A stretch of 64,000 nucleotides of DNA. It comes from Cupriavidus sp. EM10. Its GTDB lineage: Bacteria > Pseudomonadota > Gammaproteobacteria > Burkholderiales > Burkholderiaceae. A program made the position numbers and the translations under genes. Positions 51,376 to 61,068 of this stretch are shown here, one piece after another (within the stretch, counting starts at the first letter, position 1; each line of letters starts with the position of its first letter). The notes beneath the pieces are model-generated. The model made no database searches. It had not been told where the DNA came from and saw only the letters and a program-made list of their open reading frames with translations. The stretch is from assembly GCF_018729255.1 (NCBI RefSeq), contig NZ_CP076060.1, positions 186,001 through 250,000 of the forward strand. Direction: 5' to 3'.

Positions 51376-51650
51376 CCGGCGTCAACTGTCTGATTCGTCA
51401 ATGATTTCGCCTCCACCGCAGCCGCCGGCTGCGTGTGGCGGCCACGTTCGGGTGGACTCTACAGGCCGGCGCCCAAAGCGTTTGGCAGGCCATCCGCATC
51501 CTGTCGGTACGGTCCGGCTCGCACTTTCCTTGATACGACTGTTTCAGATCACGTCTGCACGGTTCGCCATGTGCTGGCATCATCGCGGACGGGAGGAAAT
51601 TCCATGGCAGGTTCCTTGTTGCCGTTACGTCCGGCAGCCGGGGATGCGGC

Positions 51651-51679
51651 TTACATGCATTCGTGAATGTATGTATAAT
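51651..51679 (+). promoter_or_regulatory. probable promoter upstream of the pagL region
   Basis: A perfect TATAAT (51674-51679) with weak TTACAT (51651-51656) at 17 bp. It would drive a leader of about 245 bases containing a short reading frame before pagL. Confidence 0.45.
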
Positions 51680-51729
51680 CCGTCGCAAAAATTCCATCAG
51701 AAAATTCTCCTCAGCTGTTCATTCCCACA

Positions 51730-51819
51730 ATGACGTACCGATTTATTGCAAGCTGCCTCGCCGTCTGGCTCGGAATCTGTGTTGCCGCGAGTTGGGTGGT
51801 AGAGAGGCTCTGGGCCTGA
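51730..51819 (+). CDS. possible 29-residue membrane peptide in the pagL leader
   Basis: An ATG-initiated frame encodes a Tyr-Arg N-terminus, one hydrophobic helix (FIASCLAVWLGICVAASW) and a short charged tail ending in a stop. It lies just downstream of a TATAAT promoter. No ribosome-binding site is obvious, so it may be only chance, but its composition is that of a single-span small protein. Confidence 0.3.
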   Translation: MTYRFIASCLAVWLGICVAASWVVERLWA

Positions 51820-51931
51820 CCCGTCCCAAGCGCCAAGGTGCTTCGGCGGGGCCGGCAGTCGATTTCGTCTAGTTGCCGAGTCACTCTCTTCGATGCCTTC
51901 ATCCATGAAGACAGAACAACAAGAACGCCGC

Positions 51932-52519
51932 ATGCATCTCGCCAAGTCACCCCGATCCCTGTTCGTCCTCCGTACCCTGGCCGTCGCCGCAGCAGTGGCC
52001 GGCGCCAGTTCGGCCGCCAGCGCCGAAGAGCTGGTGGGCTGGGCGCATCCGGCCGTTCACGTGGCCGTTGGCCGCGACACCAGCCACGATGTGAACAAGT
52101 ACGAGCTTGGCATCAACTTCAACACGCCGATCCAGTACGGCAATCCGGAAGGCTGGCTGTTCCGCCTGCAGGCGGAATTCAACGTGGCCGGCTGGGACGC
52201 CCGCGGAGGTACCAACCAGCAGAACCTGTTCGAATTTGGCGTTTCGCCGATCTTTCGCGTGGAAAAGCGCGGCGGCTATTTCGTGCCGTTCGCCGAGGCG
52301 TCGGTGGGCCTGCGCGTGCTGTCGCACACGGGTACGTCCGACCAGCACCGCATGGGCAGCGCCTTCCAGTTCTCGGACATGGTCGGCGTGGGTGTGGGCT
52401 TCGGCAAGAACGCCAACACCGAAGTAGGGTTCCGGTTCCAGCACATCTCCAACGCCGGCATCAAGGAACCGAACCCCGGCAGCAACTTCTACACCGGCTA
52501 CGTTCGCTATCGATTCTGA
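51932..52519 (+). CDS. pagL: lipid A 3-O-deacylase PagL-like outer-membrane protein
   Basis: Outer-membrane beta-barrel enzyme that removes the 3-O-acyl chain of lipid A. From this start it has a signal peptide (MHLAKSPRSLFVLRTL ... ASAEE) and a barrel of alternating strands. Near the C-terminus is the signature FRFQHISNAGIKEPNPG with the catalytic His and Ser, and the protein ends in an aromatic residue (RYRF). In P. aeruginosa PagL a Glu follows the His by 14; here that position appears to be Asn, so the triad may be altered. Upstream ATGs at 51893 and 51905 are alternatives; none has a clear ribosome-binding site. Confidence 0.85.
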   Translation: MHLAKSPRSLFVLRTLAVAAAVAGASSAASAEELVGWAHPAVHVAVGRDTSHDVNKYELGINFNTPIQYGNPEGWLFRLQAEFNVAGWDARGGTNQQNLFEFGVSPIFRVEKRGGYFVPFAEASVGLRVLSHTGTSDQHRMGSAFQFSDMVGVGVGFGKNANTEVGFRFQHISNAGIKEPNPGSNFYTGYVRYRF

Positions 52520-52540
52520 TCGTCTGATCGCACGCCTGCG

Positions 52541-53998
52541 CTAGGCGGCACGGGCGGCTGGGGCAACCTTGGCCCGGCCGCCGCGCAGCGCGTCGAAGAA
52601 TGCCCATAGCTGGGGCGCATCGCCGGTGGCCACGTTGAAGCGGATCCAAGGCGAATCGGTTTCGTCGGGTTCGAAGTACGACCCCGGCGCCAGCCAGATG
52701 CCATGTTCCAGCGCCAGCGTGGCCAGCTGGTTGCCCGTCAGCGCGGGGCCGGCACCGTCCTGCGCCAGCCGCGCCCACGCAAACATGCCGCCGTCCGGCC
52801 GCAGCATGATTTCCAGCCCGTGCGCTTCCATCTTCTCCGCCACGCGATCCTGTTGCGCGCGTAGCCGTTCGGCCAGCGCGGCCACGTGCCGGCCATAGTG
52901 GCCGCTCGTCAGCACCGAGTACACCAGCCGTTCGGTCACCTCCGACGATGTCAGGCCCACAGCCATCTTGGTCTGCGCGAAGGCCTTGGCCAGGTCCGGG
53001 CTGGCCGCCAGGTAGCCCACGCGCAGCGACGGCGTGATCGTCTTCGAGAATCCGTTGACGTAGATGACCTGCGACAGGCCGTCCATGGCTGCCAGCATCG
53101 GCGAGCCCGCCGGCGCCAGTTCGCGGTAGATATCGTCCTCCACCACCAGCATGCGGTGCTGCTCGGCCAATTGCAGCACCCGGAACGCATTCATGCTGGT
53201 CAGGCTGGCGCCCGTTGGATTCTGCAGCACCGTGTTGACGAACAGCGCCCGTGGCGCGTGCTGCCGGATGGCGTCTTCCAGCGCATCGGTGTCCAGGCCG
53301 GCTTCGGTGCGATGGACGCCAATCGCACGCAGGCCGGCCAGCCGCAAGATCTGCAACAGATTGCAATAGCAGGGCGATTCCACCAGTACGGTGTCGCCGG
53401 GCCGCAGCAGCGTGCGGACCACCAGGTCCAGCGCCTGCGTGGCGCCCTGGGTCAGCACCACCTGCTGCGCCTGCACCGGCATCCCGTACTGGCTCAGGTG
53501 CGTGGCGATGTGCTCGCGCAGCGCGCCGAAGCCGTATGGATGCCCGTAGCCCGATACCTGCGCCGCCGGCACGCGTGCCGCGCTGCGCATGGCCTGGTGC
53601 AGGCCTTCCTCGTTGAGCCAGTCGCCGGGCAGCCATCCGGCGCCGGCCTTGATCGGCACCGAATGATCGGCAAAAACATCGGAAAGCAGCCAGGCGGCAT
53701 TGAGGGCCGGTGCCTCCCATTGCGACGTGCGCGCCTGGCCGGCCGGCGCATGCCGATGGGCCACGGTGTAGCCCGATCCGGGTCGCGCGGTCAGGTAGCC
53801 CAGTGCGGTCAGCCGGCCATAGGCCTCGGCCACGGTGAAGGTGCTGACGTTGTGCTGCTGCGCGAAGCGGCGCACTGATGGCAGCAGAGCGCCCGCGCGC
53901 AGGGCCCGCTGGTCCACCAGCGCGGCAATTCCGGCCACGATCTGCTCGGTCAGGGTCTCTCCGCCACGGCGGCTGCGGGCGAGGTTCAGGTTCAGCAT
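52541..53998 (-). CDS. MocR-family regulator (GntR wHTH plus PLP aminotransferase domain)
   Basis: A 485-residue regulator: N-terminal GntR winged helix (LTEQIVAGIAALV, LPSVRRFAQQHNVSTFTVAEAYGRL) and a C-terminal fold-type I aminotransferase domain with NPTGASLTS and the PLP-lysine region NGFSKTITPSLRVGYLAA. Divergent from the beta-alanine transaminase/mmsA operon, with operator-like repeats between. By analogy with GabR and TauR it probably senses the amino substrate of that operon and also represses itself. Confidence 0.9.
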   Translation of the reverse strand: MLNLNLARSRRGGETLTEQIVAGIAALVDQRALRAGALLPSVRRFAQQHNVSTFTVAEAYGRLTALGYLTARPGSGYTVAHRHAPAGQARTSQWEAPALNAAWLLSDVFADHSVPIKAGAGWLPGDWLNEEGLHQAMRSAARVPAAQVSGYGHPYGFGALREHIATHLSQYGMPVQAQQVVLTQGATQALDLVVRTLLRPGDTVLVESPCYCNLLQILRLAGLRAIGVHRTEAGLDTDALEDAIRQHAPRALFVNTVLQNPTGASLTSMNAFRVLQLAEQHRMLVVEDDIYRELAPAGSPMLAAMDGLSQVIYVNGFSKTITPSLRVGYLAASPDLAKAFAQTKMAVGLTSSEVTERLVYSVLTSGHYGRHVAALAERLRAQQDRVAEKMEAHGLEIMLRPDGGMFAWARLAQDGAGPALTGNQLATLALEHGIWLAPGSYFEPDETDSPWIRFNVATGDAPQLWAFFDALRGGRAKVAPAARAA

Positions 53999-54021
53999 AA
54001 GGCGGCTGCAAGGTGCGAAAC

Positions 54022-54210
54022 CTGTACAGTGTACTGGCTATTGAGGCAGGCGTCCGGATTGGTGCGTTGCAGCGTCCGGGGCTTGTCGCGGATCGGTTTC
54101 AGCGCCGTAACAGCGTTCCGGCTACCATGCCGGGTGCCGCTTTCCGGTCCTGTACCTGTACGGTCTGCGGCGACTGAACTGTACGGTCAGGCGCCGATCT
54201 CCTGACCGTA
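54022..54210. promoter_or_regulatory. operator region between MocR regulator and the transaminase operon
   Basis: Core CTGTAC recurs four times: at 54022, in a doubled CTGTACCTGTAC ahead of 54161, in CTGTACGGTC (54156-54165) and in CTGTACGGTCAG (54179-54190). The last is part of a perfect 10-bp inverted repeat, TACGGTCAGG (54182-54191) and CCTGACCGTA (54201-54210). The two CTGTACGGTC copies are direct repeats 23 bp apart, as MocR regulators prefer. A TATATT -10 overlaps the right arm. Confidence 0.6.
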
Positions 54211-54302
54211 TATTCTTTACACCAGACCCCGCCGGTAGAGTTGCCGGAAACCCTGGCGCCGCCCTGCCGCGCGCCACCCTGCACACCGCACCAGGAGAAC
54301 GT

Positions 54303-55634
54303 ATGGATGCCGCCAAGACCGTGATTCCCGATCTCGAAGCCCTGTGGATGCCCTTCACCGCCAATCGCCAGTACAAGGCCGCCCCGCGCCTGCTGGCATC
54401 GGCCAGCGGCATGTACTACACGACCCATGACGGCCGCAAGGTACTCGACGGCTGCGCCGGTCTCTGGTGCGTGGCCGCCGGACACTCGCGCAAGGAAATC
54501 GTCGAGGCGATCGCGCAGCAGGCAGCCACGCTGGACTATGCGCCGCCGTTCCAGATGGGTCATCCGCTGGAATTCGAGGCCGCCACCAAGGTGGCCGCGC
54601 TGATGCCCAAGGGCCTGGATCGTATTTTCTTTACCAACTCGGGTTCGGAATCGGTCGACACCGCGCTGAAGATTGCCCTGGCGTATCACCGGGCGCGCGG
54701 CGAGGGCCAGCGCACGCGCATCATCGGCCGCGAGCGCGGCTACCACGGCGTGGGTTTCGGCGGCCTGGGTGTGGGCGGCATCGGACCGAACCGCAAGATG
54801 TGGTCGGCCAACGTGATGCCGGGCACCGACCACCTGCCGGCCACGCTGAACATCGCCGAGGCGGCCTATTCGAAGGGTCAGCCGCAATGGGGCGCCCATC
54901 TGGCCGACGACCTGGAGCGCCTGATTGCGCTGCACGATGCGTCGAACATCGCCGCCGTGATCGTCGAGCCGATGGCAGGCTCCGCCGGCGTGCTGATTCC
55001 GCCGGTCGGCTATCTGGAGAAACTGCGAGAGATCACCAGCAGGCACGGCATCCTGCTGATCTTCGATGAAGTGATTACCGCCTTTGGCCGCCTGGGCGCC
55101 GCCACCGCCGCCGAGCGCCTGAAGGTCACGCCCGACCTGATCACGATGGCCAAGGCCATCAACAATGCCGCCGTGCCGATGGGTGCCGTGGCTGTGCGCC
55201 GCGAGGTGCACGATGCCGTGATCAACGCCACGGCGCAGGGCGGCATCGAACTGCCGCACGGCTACACGTACTCGGGCCATCCGCTGGCAATGGCGGCCTG
55301 TATCGCCACGCTCGACCTGTACAAGCGCGACAGGCTGTTCGAGCGCGCGGCCGAGATGTCGCCGAAGTTCGAGGCAGCCGTGCATGGCCTGCGTGGCGCG
55401 CCGCATGTGAAGGACATCCGCAACCTGGGCATGGTGGCGGGCGTGGAACTGGAATCGCGCCCCGGCGCACCGGGCGCGCGTGCCTACGAGGCGTTCCTGA
55501 AGTGCCTGGAGCTGGGCGTGCTGGTACGCTACACCGGCGATATCCTGGCGTTCTCGCCGCCGCTGATCATTTCCGAGGCCGAGATCGACCAGCTGTTCGA
55601 CACAGTGAAGCAGGCCCTGCAGAGCATCCAGTAA
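54303..55634 (+). CDS. omega-amino acid (beta-alanine):pyruvate aminotransferase
   Basis: Class III PLP aminotransferase, 443 aa, converting beta-alanine plus pyruvate to malonate semialdehyde plus alanine. Features: LWMPFTANRQYK start, TNSGSESVDTALKIALAYHR, the Asp of IFDEVITAFGR and the PLP-lysine in TMAKAINN. Closely resembles beta-alanine:pyruvate transaminases of Pseudomonas. RBS CAGGAG. The mmsA gene 30 bp downstream would take its product on to acetyl-CoA. Confidence 0.92.
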   Translation: MDAAKTVIPDLEALWMPFTANRQYKAAPRLLASASGMYYTTHDGRKVLDGCAGLWCVAAGHSRKEIVEAIAQQAATLDYAPPFQMGHPLEFEAATKVAALMPKGLDRIFFTNSGSESVDTALKIALAYHRARGEGQRTRIIGRERGYHGVGFGGLGVGGIGPNRKMWSANVMPGTDHLPATLNIAEAAYSKGQPQWGAHLADDLERLIALHDASNIAAVIVEPMAGSAGVLIPPVGYLEKLREITSRHGILLIFDEVITAFGRLGAATAAERLKVTPDLITMAKAINNAAVPMGAVAVRREVHDAVINATAQGGIELPHGYTYSGHPLAMAACIATLDLYKRDRLFERAAEMSPKFEAAVHGLRGAPHVKDIRNLGMVAGVELESRPGAPGARAYEAFLKCLELGVLVRYTGDILAFSPPLIISEAEIDQLFDTVKQALQSIQ

Positions 55635-55664
55635 GACCTGCCCGAGACATAGAGGAAGACCGCA

Positions 55665-57182
<1,518 letters not shown>

Positions 57183-57247
57183 ATCGCAGATTCCTGATTT
57201 ATCTGATTTTAAGATTTCCCTGATGCCGGATGGCATCGTCGTCTTGA

Positions 57248-57274
57248 AGGCGCCCGCACAGGGCGCTTTTTTTT
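57248..57274 (+). terminator. rho-independent terminator after mmsA
   Basis: GCGCCC / GGGCGC stem with GCACA loop followed by an eight-T run. Confidence 0.88.
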
Positions 57275-57438
57275 CGGCCGGCCGTCGGCCATGACAACCG
57301 CCGCCCCGGCGCGTATCATCGCGCCCTTTCCGCCGGCGCCCCCTGCCATTCAAAGATTCAAAAGATGTGCAGCCCTGGCCGCCGGTGCGACGTGTACAAC
57401 CTATAGTCAATGCACCGACTGCACCCCGGAGCTGCCCC

Positions 57439-58848
57439 ATGAGTCTCTTGCGCACCAAGAATATCGAATCCATGCTGGATGTCAGCGAGCATGATGGATT
57501 ACGCAAGGTGCTGGGGCCCGTGGACCTGGTGCTGATGGGCATCGGCGCCATCATCGGCACGGGCATCTTCGTGCTGACGGGCACCGGCGCGCTGACCGCC
57601 GGCCCGGCGCTGACGGTGTCGTTCGTGATCGCGGCCATGGCCTGCGGCTTCGCGGCGCTGTGCTATGCAGAGTTTGCGTCGGCAATTCCCGTTTCCGGAT
57701 CGATCTACACCTACAGCTATGCCACGCTGGGCGAGATCGTCGCGTGGATGATCGGCTGGGACCTGCTGCTCGAATACGGGTTGGCGACGTCGGCGGTGTC
57801 GGTGGGCTGGTCCGGCTACTTCCAGTCGCTGCTGGCCGGATTCGGGCTGCATCTGCCGGCGGCCATCACGGCGGCGCCGGGTTCCGTGCCGGGCGTCGAA
57901 ACGCTGGTGAACCTGCCCGCCATCCTGATCATGCTGGCGATTGCCTGGGTGGTGTCGTATGGCGTGCGCGAATCGGCGCGGCTGAACAACGTGATGGTGG
58001 CCATCAAGATCACCGTGGTGCTGCTGTTCATCGTGGTGGGCGTCTGGCACGTGAAGCCGGCCAACTGGCAGCCGTTCGCGCCGTTCGGCTTCACGGGCAT
58101 CTTCAATGCGGCGGCGCTGGTGTTCTTCGCGTTCATCGGCTTCGACGCGGTGACGTCGGCCGCCGAGGAAGTGCGCAACCCGGGCCGCGACCTGCCGATC
58201 GGCATCATCGGGTCGCTGGCGGTCTGCACCGTCCTGTACGTGGCGGTGGCGGCCATCATGACCGGCATCGTGCCGTTCATGAAGTTCGAGGGCGTCGATC
58301 ACCCGGTTTCGCTGGCGCTGCAGTACGCGGGGCAGAACTGGGTGGCCGGGTTTGTCGATCTGGGCGCCATCCTGGGCATGACTACCGTGATCCTGGTGAT
58401 GACCTACGGCCAGACCCGCATCATCTTTGCGATGTCGCGTGACGGGCTGCTGCCCGAGGCGCTGTCCACGGTGCATCCGGTGCACGCCACGCCGTTCACG
58501 GCCACGTGGACGGTGGGCATCGTGTTCGCGGCCATCGCCGGTTTCGTGCCGCTGAACGTGCTGGCCGAACTGATCAATATCGGCACGCTGTCGGCCTTCA
58601 CGCTGATCTCGATTGCGATCCTGGTGCTGCGCCGCACGCATCCGCACCTGCCGCGCACGTTCCGCTGCCCCGGCGTGCCGGTGGTGCCGCTGCTGTCCGT
58701 GGCGTTTTGTCTATTTCTGATGGCGCACCTGCAGAAACTGACGTGGATCGCCTTCCTGTGCTGGCTGGCGCTGGGCCTGGTGATCTATTTCGCCTACTCG
58801 CGCCGCAACGCCGTGCTGCACAACCACGGCGGCGACGCGCGGGGCTGA
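57439..58848 (+). CDS. APC-family amino acid permease
   Basis: A 469-residue inner-membrane transporter with 12 predicted helices. The first helix carries the substrate loop IGAIIGTGIFVLTG and the sixth AFIGFDAVTSAAEEVRNPGRD, both APC marks of the YfnA/CAT type. It follows the transaminase-mmsA operon behind a terminator, and its own upstream region has a CTGTAC-like GTGTACAACC next to a TATAGT -10 (about 57390-57405), so it may import the amino acid degraded next door. Its stop TGA abuts the convergent neighbour's stop. Confidence 0.9.
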   Translation: MSLLRTKNIESMLDVSEHDGLRKVLGPVDLVLMGIGAIIGTGIFVLTGTGALTAGPALTVSFVIAAMACGFAALCYAEFASAIPVSGSIYTYSYATLGEIVAWMIGWDLLLEYGLATSAVSVGWSGYFQSLLAGFGLHLPAAITAAPGSVPGVETLVNLPAILIMLAIAWVVSYGVRESARLNNVMVAIKITVVLLFIVVGVWHVKPANWQPFAPFGFTGIFNAAALVFFAFIGFDAVTSAAEEVRNPGRDLPIGIIGSLAVCTVLYVAVAAIMTGIVPFMKFEGVDHPVSLALQYAGQNWVAGFVDLGAILGMTTVILVMTYGQTRIIFAMSRDGLLPEALSTVHPVHATPFTATWTVGIVFAAIAGFVPLNVLAELINIGTLSAFTLISIAILVLRRTHPHLPRTFRCPGVPVVPLLSVAFCLFLMAHLQKLTWIAFLCWLALGLVIYFAYSRRNAVLHNHGGDARG

Positions 58849-60249
58849 TCAGCGCGCCGCGGCCTGCTCGAACAGCGCGCGCGAGCGCGGCTCGCCCGCA
58901 TAGGCAGAATTGATGCGCACCCATGCCGAAGTCTCGCCGCCGGGCCGGAAGAAATGCCCCGGCGCCAGCGAGATGCCGTGGGCTTCCGCCATCGTCACCA
59001 GTTCGCGCGAATCCTCGATGGCAGGGGAGCGCGCCCACAGGAAGTTGCCCCCGGCCGGTTCGCAGAAGACCTCCCAGCCGTACTGGCCAAGGGTCTTCAC
59101 GGCATCGGCCGTCACCTCGCGCGTGCGCACGCGCAGCCGTTCCACGTACTTGCGATAGGCGCCGCGCTCCAGCATCGTCGCCGTCACGGCTTCGGCAAAA
59201 TGCGATCCCGCGACGCTGGTCAGCACCTTCACGTCGATCAAATCCTTGATCAGCGCCTTGTCGGCGACGATATAGCCCACCCGCAACGCCGCCGACACCG
59301 TCTTGGAGAATCCGCCGATATAGATCACGTGCTCGAGCTGGTCCAGCGTGGCCAGCCGGTCGGTGAAGTTGAGCTGGAAGTCCGAGAAGATGTCGTCTTC
59401 GACAAAGCGGAAGTTGTGCCGGCGCGCCAGTTCGAGCAGGCGGAACGCCACGGGCGGCGCCAACGTGGAGCCCGTGGGGTTCTGCAGCACGCTGTTGGTA
59501 AAGAACAGCTTGGGCTTGTGGTCGCGCAGCAGGCGCTCGCACGCCTCGGGGTCGGGGCCGTTGGGCGTGTGCGGCACGCCCACCAGCTGAACGCCATGCA
59601 TGCGCAGCAGCCCGAACAGGTTGTAGTAGCCGGGGTCCTCCACGAAGACCGTGTCGCCGGGCTTCAGCAGATGGCGCACGACCAGGTCCAGCGCCTGGCT
59701 GGCGCCCGAGGTGATCAGCACCTGCGACAGGTCGGCCTCGATGCCCACCTGCCGCACGCGCGTCAGCACGTGCTTGCGCAGCGCCGGGTGGCCCAGCGGC
59801 GTGGCGTAGTGGATCACGCTGTCGATGTCGTGCCGCGTGATATGGCGGATGGCCTGCGTCAGCCCTTCCACGTCGCGCCATTCCTCGGGCACGAAGCCGC
59901 CGGCCAGCTTCAGCGTGCCGCTGGGATGGTGGAACTGGTCGATGATATGCAGCGACAGGTCCTCGGCCAGGCTAGGGTCCGACCACCCACGCCCGCGCCG
60001 CCCCGTCAGCGCGCTCTCGGCCACGTAGAAGCCCGAACCCTGGCGCGAATCGACCAGCCCTTGCGACACCAGCCGGTCATAGGCCTCGATGACCGGAAAG
60101 CGGCTGATGCCGTGTTCGGCGGCCAGCGCGCGGATCGACGGCAGGCGGGCGCCGGGCGCGGCTTCGCGCGAACTGATCCAGTCCTTCACGCCCAGCACGA
60201 TCTGTTCGGTCAGGGGGACGCCGGTGGCGGGTTCGATGACGAGTTTCAT
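58849..60249 (-). CDS. second MocR-family regulator (GntR wHTH plus PLP aminotransferase domain)
   Basis: A 466-residue GntR/aminotransferase regulator: PLTEQIVLGVKDWI and LPSIRALAAEHGISRFPVIEAYDRL at the N-terminus, PLP region NPTGSTLAP, SKTVSAALRVGYIVA. About as long as the first MocR and of the same type, but the DNA-recognition helix differs (ISRFPVIEAY vs VSTFTVAEAY). Divergent from a DUF2917 gene with ACTGTTC-type repeats between. Start at MKLVIEP; a TTG six codons earlier is the alternative. Confidence 0.9.
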   Translation of the reverse strand: MKLVIEPATGVPLTEQIVLGVKDWISSREAAPGARLPSIRALAAEHGISRFPVIEAYDRLVSQGLVDSRQGSGFYVAESALTGRRGRGWSDPSLAEDLSLHIIDQFHHPSGTLKLAGGFVPEEWRDVEGLTQAIRHITRHDIDSVIHYATPLGHPALRKHVLTRVRQVGIEADLSQVLITSGASQALDLVVRHLLKPGDTVFVEDPGYYNLFGLLRMHGVQLVGVPHTPNGPDPEACERLLRDHKPKLFFTNSVLQNPTGSTLAPPVAFRLLELARRHNFRFVEDDIFSDFQLNFTDRLATLDQLEHVIYIGGFSKTVSAALRVGYIVADKALIKDLIDVKVLTSVAGSHFAEAVTATMLERGAYRKYVERLRVRTREVTADAVKTLGQYGWEVFCEPAGGNFLWARSPAIEDSRELVTMAEAHGISLAPGHFFRPGGETSAWVRINSAYAGEPRSRALFEQAAAR

Positions 60250-60266
60250 GGGTGACGGAGGCGGCA

Positions 60267-60318
60267 ACTGTCAGTCAAAACTACTGAACAGTTCAACGAA
60301 AACTGTTCGGAACTGTGC
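60267..60318. promoter_or_regulatory. candidate operator of the second MocR regulator
   Basis: GAACAGTTC palindrome (60286-60294), AACTGTTC (60301-60308) and GAACTGT (60310-60316), with a weaker ACTGTCAGTC at 60267-60276. Spacing is near 17 bp and falls just upstream of the regulator's start codon, suggesting autoregulation. Confidence 0.5.
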
Positions 60319-60429
60319 ATGGGATTGTAGTCGCCGCCATGAATAATGGAAGCGTGGCGCAGCGCCCCCCTTGTCCACTCCGATCCCTTGATCCAGAGCG
60401 GCTGCGCCGGGCAAGAGCAGGAGACACCC

Positions 60430-60777
60430 ATGCGTGAACTCAGGACTTTCGAACTCGATGAACCAGGCCGGCCCGTCAGCTGGCGCGCGCGGCACGGCCA
60501 AAGCGTCACCGCGCTGGAAGGCAGCCTGTGGCTGACCCTCGAAGGGCATCCGGCCGACATCTGGCTGCGCCCCGGCGATGTGTACGTGCTGGCCGAAGGC
60601 GAGCGCGTCTGGCTGTCCGGCGAGACGGCCGCTGCGCCCTTTGCGCGCTTCCTGCTGACCGAGACGCCCGCGCCATGGTCGCTGCGCCGCGCCGTATTCA
60701 TCGCCCGCCAGCTGGCTCGCCGCTGGAACGAACGCCGGACCGACGCGTTCGGCGACTGCCCGCAAATCCACGCCTGA
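60430..60777 (+). CDS. DUF2917 protein
   Basis: A 115-residue protein with the DUF2917 pattern: VTALEGSLWLTLEGHPADIWLRPGD ... VWLSGE, predicted small beta-rich cupin-like fold, with a basic C-terminal tail. Function unknown. Divergent from a MocR regulator; ATG follows CAGGAG. Confidence 0.85.
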   Translation: MRELRTFELDEPGRPVSWRARHGQSVTALEGSLWLTLEGHPADIWLRPGDVYVLAEGERVWLSGETAAAPFARFLLTETPAPWSLRRAVFIARQLARRWNERRTDAFGDCPQIHA

Positions 60778-60950
60778 ACGGGCGCAAAAAGCACCTTTCT
60801 CCTGGGATCCGGAGCCGCCAACATCACCTGTGCCGACCTCCCGCGGCGCAGCGGCGGCCTCCGGCCCTTCTTCCTCCGATTCGTCCCTTTTCCGGCTCCG
60901 GCCGCTGTGCGACGATGCCCGTCATGGCGCTCGGTGCTTACCCGCGCCCC

Positions 60951-60981
60951 TGGACTTACGTTAACGTAAACGTCATATAAT
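60951..60981 (+). promoter_or_regulatory. MerR-type promoter and operator of icmF
   Basis: TGGACT (60951-60956) and TATAAT (60976-60981) are separated by 19 bp, longer than normal. A perfect 14-bp palindrome TTACGTTAACGTAA (60956-60969) fills the spacer, the classic arrangement of MerR-family activators. The sequence resembles the LiuR (MerR) motif known to control branched-chain acid genes in proteobacteria, from memory. Confidence 0.6.
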
Positions 60982-61068
60982 CGTCCGGCCCCTGTCAGCG
61001 CGGTCGCCAGAACCGACGGCATACAGCCACCATGGGGCAGCCAGCCACATAACAGAGCGGTGGAGACA

